From Haemonchus contortus (lineage: Eukaryota; Nematoda; Chromadorea; Rhabditida; Trichostrongylidae): 64,000 nucleotides of DNA. Positions 35,447 to 47,396 of the stretch are shown here, piece by piece (positions within the stretch are counted from its first letter, which is position 1; each line of letters opens with the position of its first letter). The stretch covers positions 41,766,468 to 41,830,467 of the forward strand of contig LS997563.1 of assembly GCA_000469685.2 (NCBI GenBank), written 5' to 3'. The notes beneath the pieces were generated by a model. The model was given only the letters and a program-made list of their open reading frames with translations, had not been told where the DNA came from and searched no databases. A program made the translations under genes and the position numbers.

Positions 35447-38400
35447 CTATTCATAGAGCATCAATGCCTTCTGCAATTGAACTGACCTGTAGACGATAGC
35501 AAAGACCAGCAGTGAAACCAAGCCAATCATCCCGAGAACAGCATGGACGGTAACAGATGGAATTAAAATTCGCATTATCCGTACGTTTTCCTGAAAGTAA
35601 ATGTCTGGGCACACAACCAACCGAAGCTTTTAAACACGATCTAACAACGTTAATGAATATTTTAAAAACCTGCGAAATTACAAAAAAAAATCATGTTATT
35701 TTTGGCATGGACGGATGTAGATATATAGCCATTGTGCAGTTACAAAAAGAGGGTTACAATTACCTGCAGCTGATATCGTTCAGTCAACGTGTGCATGGCG
35801 TTATTGACAAATTCGTTCACTTGTCGACGTTGATTTGAATGTAAGAGAAGGATGAAATACACTAATGCAACAGCTTCCATTGCCGACATCACACATAACG
35901 AGAAGACCTGAGAGATCTTTATTAGATCTTTTAGAATAACCGGTGATACTTATGTATTTTTATCGAGGTTTTTTTCATTTAGTCTAGAAGCATTTAACCG
36001 ATCGGTAATTTGATCTCTGTAATCAATCGGTATTAGTTGGTAAGGGGCTAACGAAGTGATATCTGAGAATTTCATTCTGAGACGATTGATGGTTAAGCAA
36101 TCGGCTGTAGACTCGACAGGTTATGACTCCTCTACATCTCTTTATATCAATATCAATTATTAGATAACCAAGTAAATGAACGAATAAGTATATAAATAAA
36201 TAAATAAATAAAAAGAATTCAAGATGAGCTACCGCCGTTCTCGGATGCGAAACATAAACGGTACAGTAGTGTACATAACCAGGATCGGAACGGATGAGCA
36301 CGGATAGAACCGCGAACACTGACGAAATGAGCCACTGAAAATGAACTCTTTAGACTGACACTCTTTGACACAAATACGTTTTTGGGATAAAAATCAGATA
36401 TGATGTAGGGACAAGAAATTCCCCTGCCTGTAACTCGCTTTGGGCATTAAGTCCAGCCTAAGTGATCACAATTACTTCAAAGGTTCATCACATATGGCAC
36501 ATTGGATCCACGAATGCGAACTACCTTTCCTGGAAGTGAATTCATGGCCCATCCTCTTAACAGATTACTCATTGAACGTTATCTCCCCGCGATATTCTTG
36601 AGCCCTTTGCTCCTATTACAGTAAGCATTGGCAGGAATGTTCAACAGAGGTAAATATGCCGGAAGTACTACATAGAAACCCATTACTCTTTGCTTATTGC
36701 TGTTTCCGGCATCCAATTACGAACCCATTTGGGAACTATCTCTTATCTGTCAACTTCATCCCTTTGCTTATCTTTTCTTGACTGATGCTAAAATTGTTGC
36801 ATCAACTTTCGCCTGACGCTTCTGAGTCCCAGGTTTTGTAAGGTCAATTTGTATCGGGAACTGCCGAGAAAATTGGATGGTGAATTAAATCTACCCTCCA
36901 CAGGGTAGAGGATATAATTTCCAGCACTATCGTTTGCAAAGTGTTTGAGAGACACTCAGCTAGTCACATGCAAGCCACCATTAATGTTTTAGCAGCGGAA
37001 ATGATTTATCAGCGTTATAACCCTAGGAAAATTATTAATCAAGTGAACATGCAGAATCTATCAAAAAATAAGTTTATGGTCGCAAAATGAGGGAACTCGT
37101 CTTCAATTTCCTCCTGAAATTATTATTCTGCTCGGAAAGGAATAGAAGTCCACCACTGAGATGCGAACATCTTCGAAGAATAAACTCGAAGATAATCACA
37201 TCGCTTAACATTTTCTGAAACCTTTGCTAACTCCTCAAACCCTTCAATCTTGAAACGGCAGCGACCAATGCGCTCTTTGACAGACTCATCAAAAGGTGTT
37301 CTTGACGGAACAGGAGTGAAGGAGTCGAGCTCGGGCTCTCATCCTGCCGATCCACTTTCTAGAGGGTAACTCCCCGCAGAGTGGCTCCATATCGCCTTTT
37401 TTGAAGATTTCGAGATTTTTTAAAGATAAAGTTTCGCCCCAGTGAGTGGTCAAACTCATCCTCGGTTGTGTCTACGAAGGAGCTACCGGCCCGACTCGCA
37501 TTAGGGAGTTTCAATCAGGAGTTGATGTTTCCCTTTATTTTATATAGATGAAAAGGCTTTGACCACGGTTTTACAGCCTCATCCCTCATCAAAGTCGAAC
37601 GTTCTTCGGGCTTTCCAACTCTCCATTGTTGGCATGCCGGCTAATCCACGGTTTTAGCTACTTTTTCAGCTGTCATGGTACGTTGAAGTTCTAGGGTTAG
37701 GTGAGCCACTGTGCAAGCCTTGTTCCAAATTCTAAGGTTGGAAATAGATTCAGACAAAAGACTACAAACCTGTGCTCCAATCAAAATGATGGCTACAATC
37801 CTTGATCCATGAACCTCGTAAGTTTTGTATTTAAGGGTGGCGATTGTACGTTCAACAGCTAAGATAAGAATGCCACACAGTGTTGCATAAATCGACAATA
37901 CCACAGGGAACCTGTAATTGTAGTCGTTGGAAGCACAAATTCCCTAGACTTCACTGAAGTCATAACTGACCTGGCAATAGCACATGATTTCGCCTCGTAT
38001 AGTGAATTGCACGGGTTATCCTCCGATAGAGTCTTCATTAGACTGAATAGAACTTCTTTTATTAATCTACATTTGCAGAAATTTGTTTCTCAAAATCAGT
38101 CCTCAGTCATATGGCTATTTTTATTATTTACATTTGAATGGCAGTTGTAAGTTGTGAAATCACAGTGCTTTCGCTATCAAAAAAAGTCACAGATCGAAGC
38201 GTGCGGTCGTGTTGCGATGCGACAAATTAGGAAGGTCAGTCACTGAAGCTGAATCGCTCATTGCAAACTCTAAACGCAGCCTGTCATCGGAGTACGTGAT
38301 TGTATAGCATAATCATTACTAATACTAGACGTACCTGTATACCGCGATAAGTAGTAGTTGTGTGCAGGCGATCCATGCAGCGAAACTGAGGCTTGCAAGT

Positions 38401-38961
38401 GAAAGACGAAGATTCACATGAAGATTTTGAGAGGAACGTGAAATGAGGACGAAGATGAACAGTGAGGAAGAGGTGACACCAATGAAACAGAAGAAGATGT
38501 GAACGAATCGGATCGTCTGAAATCATGAAGTTTCACTCACACTCAGCACATACAAGTTCGACTGGAAAAGAATGAGGGTAAAAGTAGATGATTCCAGGAA
38601 GATTTTCATAAAAGACTCAGACATTGATCATCAAAAAAGACAGTGATCGAAATGGTATGTCACGGCACTGTATCTTGCCTATTATGAGGCATGCTGTATC
38701 CTCTTTTCACAAGAAATGGGGTTTAACAAAAAGATACGACAACCAAAAAAAAAACGTGCCAACCTCCGCAAAAATATCGGAACTGTCGAATAAGGAAAGG
38801 GCAAAGAGAAGGGAGCGGGAGGAGTTCTAACGTTAAGTTAAAATTGCACGAAATCGATGAACAATATGTACCTGCATGAGTGAGTTAGTAGTAGCATGGT
38901 AGGCAATCTGACAGTCCTCAAGTGTATAATTCTGGATCGAAACCGAATATGACAAAAGCGC
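35447..38961 (-). CDS. Serpentine chemoreceptor, srab/sra-like (7TM GPCR)
   Basis: Minus-strand exons 38872-38961, 38541-38561, 38335-38516, 37971-38042, 37770-37911, 36233-36334, 35764-35907 and 35447-35590 join in phase to about 298 residues. An N-terminal start exon is still missing. Membrane segments: HIFFCFIGVTSSSLFIFVLI, LRLSLASLSFAAWIACTQLL, FPVVLSIYATLCGILILAVE, VAIILIGAQWLISSVFAVLS, VFSLCVMSAMEAVALVYFIL, IPSVTVHAVLGMIGLVSLLV. Family marks: DCQIAYHATTNSL before TM1, CAIARFPVVL before TM3, ILAVERTIATLKYKTYE after TM3, and TLTERYQLQENVRI before TM6. These fit the nematode Srab/Sra families, presumed chemosensory receptors of ciliated neurons. After TM6 the frame stops at SVQLQKALMLYE and no TM7 exon was found, although AG|GTCAGT within that codon run could be a donor to one. 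Truncation or an unseen exon are both possible. Confidence 0.82.
36191..36213. repeat. (AAAT)n run
   Basis: Short ATAA tetranucleotide repeat inside intron 35908-36232 of the receptor gene. Confidence 0.8.
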
Positions 38962-41900
38962 CTAAAAACACTCGAATTCATAAAATTTTTGAAAGAATGG
39001 ACTAGCAGCCCTTACACCTTACGACAGACTTAAGCGAAGCGGTAATAAAAAAATAATAAATAACAAAATAAACCCATACCCAGCTACAGCAAAGGTACGA
39101 AGAATGAGATCTATACAGTAATCCTACAGTATTCCTTACTCCCTCATAGCTCTACGCTTTGGCTCCACAAGAAAACCTATTGTCCTTCCTTATTCTGATT
39201 CATTTTATTTAAATTCTTGTCACAAGAGATATGTTGCCAGTAAGTTGAGCAGAAATTGTTTCTCCTAGAATTTAATAGTAGAGTTCGTAATCTTTTTTTA
39301 CTTATTTATATATTTATTTATTCATTATCTATCTATTTACTCAGATTCTCCCTGCAGTGCTCAATAAAGGGTATTAGATGGAAGAGCTGGAGCTCCCACA
39401 GCTCCCAGAGATCTCTCAATACGCCTTGTGCCTCTCAACAAAACACACACAATCATACATCATCTACAACATCATCTACCCTGACCCTGAGCCCAATCCT
39501 ACATAAAGGAACATGAAAAGTCTCTTGTTTTTCTGACCTTTTGTTTTGAGTGATTGAAACTGTCCCCTTTGGGAATGGGTTCAGTGAGCATTCACATCAG
39601 CGATCGCTCACCTTTTTTGCAGTCTTCACTATATCATCTGCATTGAGGGACTGCATCAAGGAATGGCGTTCCCCTTCGTTTGCTATTGAAGAGGCATGGA
39701 AATCATTTGTACCGTACGCTGTCGTAAGATTGGGCAACAGATTTGCAAAAGAAACGGCAGACCGAGCCTGAAACTGCTTACTTCACAAAAAAGAGAAGGG
39801 CTACGAAGAAAAATTGATTCGCGATGAGAAAAAAGTTATACAGAACGAGAGGAACGAGAAATATTAGCTTCGCAATTGACACAAAGTGGGAATTGGAAAA
39901 AAGTTTCGAACAGCTTTGGATGTGCCATTCACTCAGTCCAGGGAGAATTGCCGTATAGTTCATAGTTCTCTGGGAAAACTTTCCTTCGAAGTCAAATTTA
40001 GCAATTGCAGAGCAGTCTCGAGGAGGTAAAAGCCTCCTTGAACGAAGAGCAATCGGTTCAAGAAGAAAAAGACTGACTGGCAACTGCAATTTTAAGTATT
40101 TGAAAAGTAATTAGATGATCCAACGAGCTATAATAATGCATGGTTATTTGTCATTAAAAAATCAAGCTGAAAGATCAAAAAAAGGCAATTGATATGGATC
40201 ATCAAACATCAGTACGAAAAATTCGTGCAACATTATAATTTCATTGATTACAGCCCTGCACGGTGAATAAACATCCCTTCCTTCTGAGACCGTTGAAGTT
40301 TGATCTCTCAAGTAAACCGAACCAAAAGTTATTGTGCCGGCCCACGTAAGCCTTTGCAATGGTTAAGTTACGATCGAATGGAATGGCGCGCTCTTGGAGG
40401 AAATCGCCCGGCGGAACCTTCACATGATCATTATTCTACTGTACATAATCGGCTGGATTGCTAAATTTCAGGTCCCCTTTTTATTTCTCACCGAAATGAT
40501 CAATTTAGCTTTACCAGGGACAAAACATGAACTAGGAAGTACAAAGTAAAGATTCCCAAGATTGGTCACCACAAGTCATTGTATAGGCCGTACACGCTTT
40601 CGAACTGAGAGAGATGAGAAACACACGCAGTTCAAAATCCAACGACTCTGGGTGGAATGGAAAGTCGAGGCGCATTCCTATCAGGGAATCGATTGAATCC
40701 AAAAACTTCCGGACTTACTTTACGAAAAGGCCGAGCCTTGTTGGATGAGTGCCAAGGCTGGGTTCTAGAAGAAGAAAAACTGTAATCCGATTCAAGTCTA
40801 GAGGCGATTCTCAAGTACTCTTCTCATTCTCTATTCGATTTGTAGCAAGTTCATCAGAGAAAAACTAATTGGAAATACATCCGGGAACATGCTGCATGTA
40901 AAATTTCGGAAAAAAATGTCGAAGAAAGTCTAACGAATGTCATTTCTCGGTTTCCGAGAGCCTTCGAGAGCCTACATTGATTCGCTTGTAAACTGAGCCT
41001 CTGACGGCGATAGAGTAACGAAATGTAACGTCTCGGATCAAATTCCGGATTGATGTCCTTCCCAGGACAAGCAAACCCTCCATCATCACGGTGCCGGAAT
41101 TGTCAAGAGGGATAGGAACATGAAAATTTCCAAGAGGAGATCGAACTTGTAGGCGTATCCCTCCTGACCATTCATGTCATTTTCAGGAACAATTAATGAA
41201 AAAAGAAAAGAGGAAAGATTATTTGATGAAACAAGAAAGCAGGGGCCAAGCTTGTACCAAAAAGGGGTTGAGTGCCGACAGGAAATTCGAAACCTAGATA
41301 TACAAAAAAACGTCTTGTAATGGTAGTCAGTAGATATGGCAATTCCCTCAGGTATCTAAAAAACTCATATCTATAGGCGGAAACACGAAATGAAATTCCA
41401 AAACGTCCGAGGACGGAAATTGTTTTTGTGAGTTTCCTTCAGGTCTACGGTATCGACATGGCCCTAGAATGGGACCCAAACTGGCAAAGACCACCTACTC
41501 TCAAACAAAAGCCATTCTAACCTACTCCCAGAAGTTCCTGGATGAGTATAGTCTCACAGCGTAACTCTCCTTTCCCTTTCGAACCCTCAAGCTTTATGAA
41601 GGCGATCTCAGAGGGCTACGAAAACTGTTCTGCTATGCCGAAAGGCATTAGGGAAATGAAATGAAGTGGGAGTGAATGGGATGAAGGGAATGGATGAAGA
41701 GAAAGGAGGCTGGAAAGCTGCAAGGATGATAAAATGGAAGCATTCCATGCAAATAAAACGTCATAGCTGCGCCAGTCTGTTCTAGTGGCCACATAAAACT
41801 GCCACCAGATTATCATCACTTTCTCCCTATAAGCTGCTGTAATCTGGTCCCGACAAGCGACTATAATCTTTTACAAAATACATGAAAAATGGAAAAAATG

Positions 41901-44900
41901 TCTCTTGAGGCCTACTTTCGCCTTTTTTCTGTAAAAAAGTAGTCACGCTCACTTAAGAAGTCAGAAATAGTTAGTTAGTATAGTCAATTGATAGCGATCG
42001 GTGACGACAAGGATTTCAGAAAATTCGAAAGTGATCAATAAAGTTCTTTTCTTGTTTGGGAACATTGCTTTCAGGACACGCCATGCAGCTGACTACCTCT
42101 CACATCAGAGGGCGAGGTGTAAATCACCGAAGTATAAGGCTACTCCCTTTTGTATTCAAAAACCTGTCTATACGTAGAGTCCCAAGTAAGGGAAATCTAA
42201 CTTGACGAGTGACCTATGAAGAACCACCGCCATCGATGAAAGCTTCACAGTAGCAGGGGGAACCGCTAGGACTCCTCAGCATCTGCTCGTCGTTAAAATC
42301 TGACCAGCCACTTTCAGTCAATTACATCAAATTACAGTTTTCCTTTTTCATCCACTCATTCAAGTTGACCCATCTCAGACTGGACTGAGAAAATCTCACG
42401 ATAGTTGTTATTATCCCAGGGCGGGATTGATCAACGCTGAAGGCTTTAAGCTCTATCCTTCGAAGTGCTTACCGAAATTCAACTGACAGTCAAGAGATGG
42501 CCATGGCTTACCCCTAACCCCTGAACCATCTTCATTCATCACTTTTGATGCCATAGAAAAATTCAAGGCATTTTTGGGAGAATATTGAAACCTTGAACTG
42601 ATGGGTTACTTTCGGAATTCTTGTAAAAAAGTCTTAAAAAATAGCTCACTGACAAAGAGACATTACTCACAAAAAAGGTCCACCCATAGACAAAAAGGGC
42701 GAAGCCCGAAAACAAAGGAATTGAATTCACACTGTGATCAATAGAAATCCAATAGTGGGCGTATTCCGGCTGTCCTCTAGGCCTCCTTTTGACCTAATAG
42801 GGCACGTTCCTAACAAACTATAGGGAATTGAATGCAATTTTCGATAATTTGCCGTGTTTACAATTGTAGTAGACGTCAAACGTCAAAAATTGACATTGCG
42901 TTGTCAAATTACGACAAATACGTCAACAGATTCAAAGTAAAAGCACTCATTAAAGAAAACGGTAAACAAAAGTTACGGTCGGCATAATTGCATCCTATTT
43001 GTATCGTTAATTGCGGATTTCATTTCTTCCGTTTCCTCTTTCAATGGGTAACCAGGTGTTTATGGAAGTGAACCCCTATAATACTAGGCGTTAACGGGTA
43101 CTTATGGCAAGCATTTATAGTACCGTTCCGTACTATGCAAAACAACTCGTCCACTTCTTCAGTGCTGTCAGAATCTCAAAGACCCTCCTCCTCTACGTAG
43201 GGCTTTGAAGGGACTGATTATTTCGGGCATCTCAGCATAATAAAGATTTTTCGGTCAGTTCTATTGTTGTTTTTTGTTTCCTGGGTCACAAGAGATACCA
43301 TTTTGGACAAAAAAAGGGAACAACGACAAATAGGGAGAGAAACTGAAGGAAATGAAGCAAGAGCTTTTATAGATGTCTCAATTCAGCAGTGATCTAGTAT
43401 AAGAGCCTCAGCAATTAAAAGCACAAGTCCCAACTTTATCACCTTCCTCCTAATCCACACTTGGAACAACTACCGAACTGGAGTTTCTGCAACCAGCCCA
43501 GTTCTGCTCTCTTTGTAATCAACTTTGCAAAAAGCTCATTAGAACCACATTTTTCTTTCTTTGCTGCAGAAGTAGAGCAAAAAGATCCTTGAGGAGGTTT
43601 CCAGTTCTCTGATTTTGCACTTTCGTCGTCTAGGAGTCCAGACTATTGGAAAAAGTAGGGCTGTCCTATCGTTTCCATAGAACTGACAAACGAAATTCTA
43701 GCCTCTACAAATTTAGTTTTCAAGGAAAAAAAACTAGAAAATACCTAGGTTGTACTGAAAAAAAAGAAATAAATCATACAGTATGGCCGTTGAGTAAGTT
43801 GGGTAATCTTCGAGTGAAATTGACAGTTGAACACATGAACGATTCTGAATGGATCGCTCCACGCGTCTAGGCGTAGTGTTCAGAAAAAGTCGATTTTATT
43901 CAATAAAAACAATATTTTAGGCAGCTATTCAGACATTTCGTGGTGGATTCCTGATATATTTCAGGTCAATCTTTACAGAGATTGTGAAGTAACTCATGAA
44001 TATGAATATGTGCCACGGGATGAGAAATGGAGGATGAGAACAAGAGCTCAAAGAGCAAGCGACGAGTTTCCAGTGGCTTCCCAGACGCCTACGTCTGCAC
44101 GAGAGCTGATTAAAGGAGTAAACGTATGAGAATGTCCAGAACGCAGAGTAATGAGTGATGTCCGTCTCGTAACCATGACACTGAGAAATCATCTACAGGG
44201 ACGAGTTGCTAACTAGTAATGTTTTCCATTTTGCTCTAAATGGCATGAATGTATGTTAGGCGAAAATGACGAACGAAACACACGTAAATGGCTAGGTTCG
44301 CACGAGAATTATTCAATGCAGATAAGCCAAAGTGGCTCAAATTGCAGTTAAAACGCTTCTCTCATTAGTAGTCCGTACTAAGCCCTTAGCATAACATAGA
44401 CCACGAAAAGGTATTGTAATTGGCTGTAATTAAATATTTCAGAGTAAGCGGTGTAAAGGTATTCCACTGAAAACTGTAAAGCTATCTTACTATATAGTTC
44501 CCTGTATGGGTCAGCGGAACCCGATGTAGAGGTCATTTAAAGGAGGGAGAAAGGGGTGATGGGGTGGGAGCGATACTCAGGACCGAAGCGTATTTAGTCT
44601 TTGTAACATTTCTATCGATTCAAATGAGCCTTTCTACGAGATAGTGATTCTTTCGGGCAAAACGGATATAAGCGAATAAAGCTCTAATTATACCTGATAG
44701 CGACGCCTCACCTTTCGCTTTCAGCTCAAAATGAAAAAGGGATGTGTGATGAGGGTACCCAACGACCTCGATCAGCCAGCCCTACCAAGCAGGTTTTTAT
44801 TACCTTCACATTTCGCTTGTTATTTATTCCAAAATTTTTACTTTCCGTGTGAATCTAGGGCAGAACCTCTTGTTCCCTAGTGAATCGAGCGCCAATACGC

Positions 44901-46595
44901 TAACCCCAAACAGATGAGGGACTGGATTACCCTGAGAAACTTCAGAGTTTCTAGAGTCCTAGAAATTGATTGGAAGTATGCGTGTTTAGAAAAGAAGCGA
45001 AATTTCCACTCACAAAATAGAGTGATAAAACCATGAATAGACATTCCCACTCCTTTGAAGTACCCCTTGAGGACTGCTGCTGAAATGTCCCAGCTGGCAA
45101 AGAAAATAGCCCCTCGGGTGCACATAGTTTTGCTGCCCGAGGCGTTTTTCTTAGAGTCCAAGCATGGAAACTTCAGTCCATATGTTAACTTTTGTTTCCA
45201 GACGTGCTTAAAAACATCACTTGCACTTTACAGCTCCTCCAGACAAAAGTGACTTACATGTGAGCCTCTGAGCGGCTTCTCAACAAAGCCAGAAGCTTTG
45301 TTCAGGGAAGGGTTTGTATGATGGGGATCGCAAAAGCGATTACTTCATGGTTTTCAATGTCAGAACTGGTTTCAGAAGAAGAATTCGAGCAACAGAGGCA
45401 AAGATAGAGCTATTCCTAGACCATTTTTCATAAGATATTCAATGTTTTATTTTTTACCCACCTTCATCATTTATAAAATTGAGACGTTCTTTCTCTATTC
45501 AGTCATCGAGGGCGCATAAGTAATGAGAACGTCGGAGACGGTGTTTCAGTTTGACGACAAAAAGAAAAATATGCGTTCCTTTTGAAAATTAAGTCCATAG
45601 GCTTTCTTTTGCTTCTGAATGATAAATGTGGCTGAAGCACGGTCTATCTATCATAGGCCTACCTTCGCCTAAGATGACTGAAGGCAAAAAAACCGGACAC
45701 GCTTAAAAAAATGAAAAAATCACACTCGAAGCACTATTAGGGACCTCGAGAACGAGTTCTTTTCAGTGAAATGATCTGAGCGAACAGCGGTTTGAAATTT
45801 TGAACTCAAAGGGGGCTCAGGTCCCTGTTTTCAAGGCCAATGCCACACACCCGACTTCTGGGGATTCTGCCTTGCCCAACTACAACTTCAGCAACATAGT
45901 GACTACAGAGCAACTCGGAAAAAAACATGGGAATCGATTAATATCAAATAAAACAGTCCAAACAGCATGATTAATAAATAAATTAAATAAAAGGGTGGAA
46001 AAAGGGACTGTTGCAGAGAACATAATTTCGAAAGATCTCAACGAGATTTCTGGGAAACGTGTGTTTACGTCTGGCTGATCCGTGAGAATCATTTTTTCAA
46101 GTGTAATCGGAGATTCTTGTAGAAAACAAGCGTGGGGTGAAGGAAGTACAAAGTGACAACACCATCTCTCCCCCTCATTGTCCCACTCCCCCTTCCCCCC
46201 ACCATGAAACATGTAAATGCCACTAGGAAGCCAAATGCATGGGCGCATGCCAAAAGCGAATTGTTCAACGATTGGCTTTTTTTACCTTTCAAGGCAAACA
46301 ATTCACAATTTTTCATCCCACCAACGATAAGCATTGACCAGGAAAATAATCGGAGCACAACTCGTCTTCCATCAGCTAGCAACGATTCAATTAGAGCAAG
46401 ACACAGCTCTAATTGGAAACGCTCAATCATCACTGCCCACTTACGAAAATGCATTTAATCTCAACTAGTTCTCGCTGATTTTATGAATGGAACTTCCAGA
46501 AAATAACTCGGATTGAATGAATGAAGTCATTTCACAGATGAAACACGATACACTGGCCATCAAAAACCGTATAATTAAATAAGTGACAGAGGATA
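38962..46595. other. Gene-poor stretch
   Basis: No exon series with recognisable family or consistent splice phase. Only short chance frames were seen. It must include the start exon and promoter of the receptor gene (upstream on the minus strand). A SINE fragment lies at about 40562-40640. Frames at 40241-40423 (minus) were considered and not accepted. Confidence 0.4.
40562..40640 (+). mobile_element. SINE fragment, plus orientation
   Basis: GGTCACCACAAGTCATTGTA followed by TAGGCCGTACACGCTTTCGAAC matches the central body block of the family. The rest is missing. Confidence 0.5.
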
Positions 46596-46599
46596 GAGT

Positions 46600-46858
46600 G
46601 TCTGGGCTTTAATTAATCCCGTCTGAGGGCTGCGCCCCCGCATTCCACTTACATTCAGAATCGTAGTATCGTATTGAATTCGTATGTAATCGAGTACAAG
46701 TCAGTGTTTCTGCCCTCCCGGACGAGTCTGGACCAATTAATCGGCCCCGGAAGAAATGAAGGCTTGGTTGGCTTGTGCGGATATCGAGCCGGGATTCGGT
46801 CCCGTAACCATGCTCTCGTGAAAATGCGCCACTTGCCACTAGACCAGACCCACCTCTG
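46600..46858 (-). mobile_element. tRNA-derived SINE, best-preserved full copy
   Basis: On the minus strand it begins GGTCTGGTCTAGTGGCAAGT (A-box-like, compare TRGYNNARNNGG). Next comes ACGGGACCGAATCCCGGCTC (B-box-like, compare GGTTCGAATCC) and GATATCCGCACAAGCC. The family body (CCGATTAATTGGTCCAGACTC, shortened here) then runs to GGGATTAATTAAAGCCCAGAC at the tail. No tRNA fold is preserved, so this is a SINE and not a tRNA gene. It is about 260 bp long. Confidence 0.72.
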
Positions 46859-46859
46859 T

Positions 46860-47090
46860 ATGATTAAATACGGTAAATATTTGAGGACGAAAGGCACAAA
46901 TTGATCGTAAAACGCGTTTATCATAGGATAATTCACATTATATAGCTCGCCTCAGGAAAAAACCACCATTCCCGTTGACCAGTAATGCTAAGATTTATAA
47001 ATTAATACGTTCTCCAATAAAATCAAAATACAAAATTGCTCATAGTTTCCAATTTCTCTCTTGTTGTAAACTCGGCATTTTCCTTTTTCG
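46860..47090. other. Short non-coding spacer
   Basis: AT-rich, nothing recognised except one copy of CAAAATTGCTCA (47031-47042) that recurs at 47401-47412. Confidence 0.4.
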
Positions 47091-47095
47091 CTCCT

Positions 47096-47396
47096 GAAAT
47101 TCTTCTGCCGTTCGAGGTTTGTAGGTGGAACTCTTTATTAAATTAATGGCCTAACGTTTCGACGTAATCGTTATCTTCAGAGGCCTAAATGCAATTCGAG
47201 ATGGTCAGGCTCCTGATGAGTGGGTAGTTTCGATGAATTTCGGTCGTAATTTTTGCTAGAGGGGATAAACGCTATCGGATACTGTAATTGCGTTTAGGCC
47301 TCTGAAGATAACGATTACGTCGAAACGTTAGGCCGTTGATTTAAAAAATAATTTAAAAGAGAGCTCCTACAATCCTCGAACGGCAGAAGAATTTCA
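47096..47396. mobile_element. Palindromic element with two hammerhead-like motifs (Penelope-like?)
   Basis: A 301-bp inverted repeat. Arms of about 100 bases start GAAATTCTTCTGCCGTTCGA (left) and end with its complement at 47396. Inside each arm is an identical 38-base motif in opposite orientation, 47148-47185 (minus) and 47297-47334 (plus). Read 5' to 3', it is GGCCT, CTGAAGA, a 13-base imperfect hairpin, GAAAC, GTT, AGGCC. This matches the hammerhead ribozyme plan: stem I GGCCT/AGGCC, core CUGANGA and GAAA, and a two-pair stem III AC/GU followed by U17. Such minimal hammerheads are known from Penelope-like retroelements and retrozymes. No protein frame is present. Confidence 0.6.

Noticed and set aside
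40241..40423. Minus-strand frame VPPGDFLQERAIPFDRNLTIAK
   Set aside because: It reads like protein in places but has no start, no acceptor of normal form and no recognisable family.
46840..46860. tRNA gene on the minus strand
   Set aside because: A-box-like and B-box-like motifs are present, but no cloverleaf or anticodon arm can be drawn and the sequence continues into the repeat body. It is a SINE head.
47205..47250. Hammerhead core CTGATGAG in the loop of the 47.1-kb element
   Set aside because: CTGATGAG is present, but no GAAA follows at a sensible distance on that strand and no stem I can be formed. The motifs in the arms fit better.
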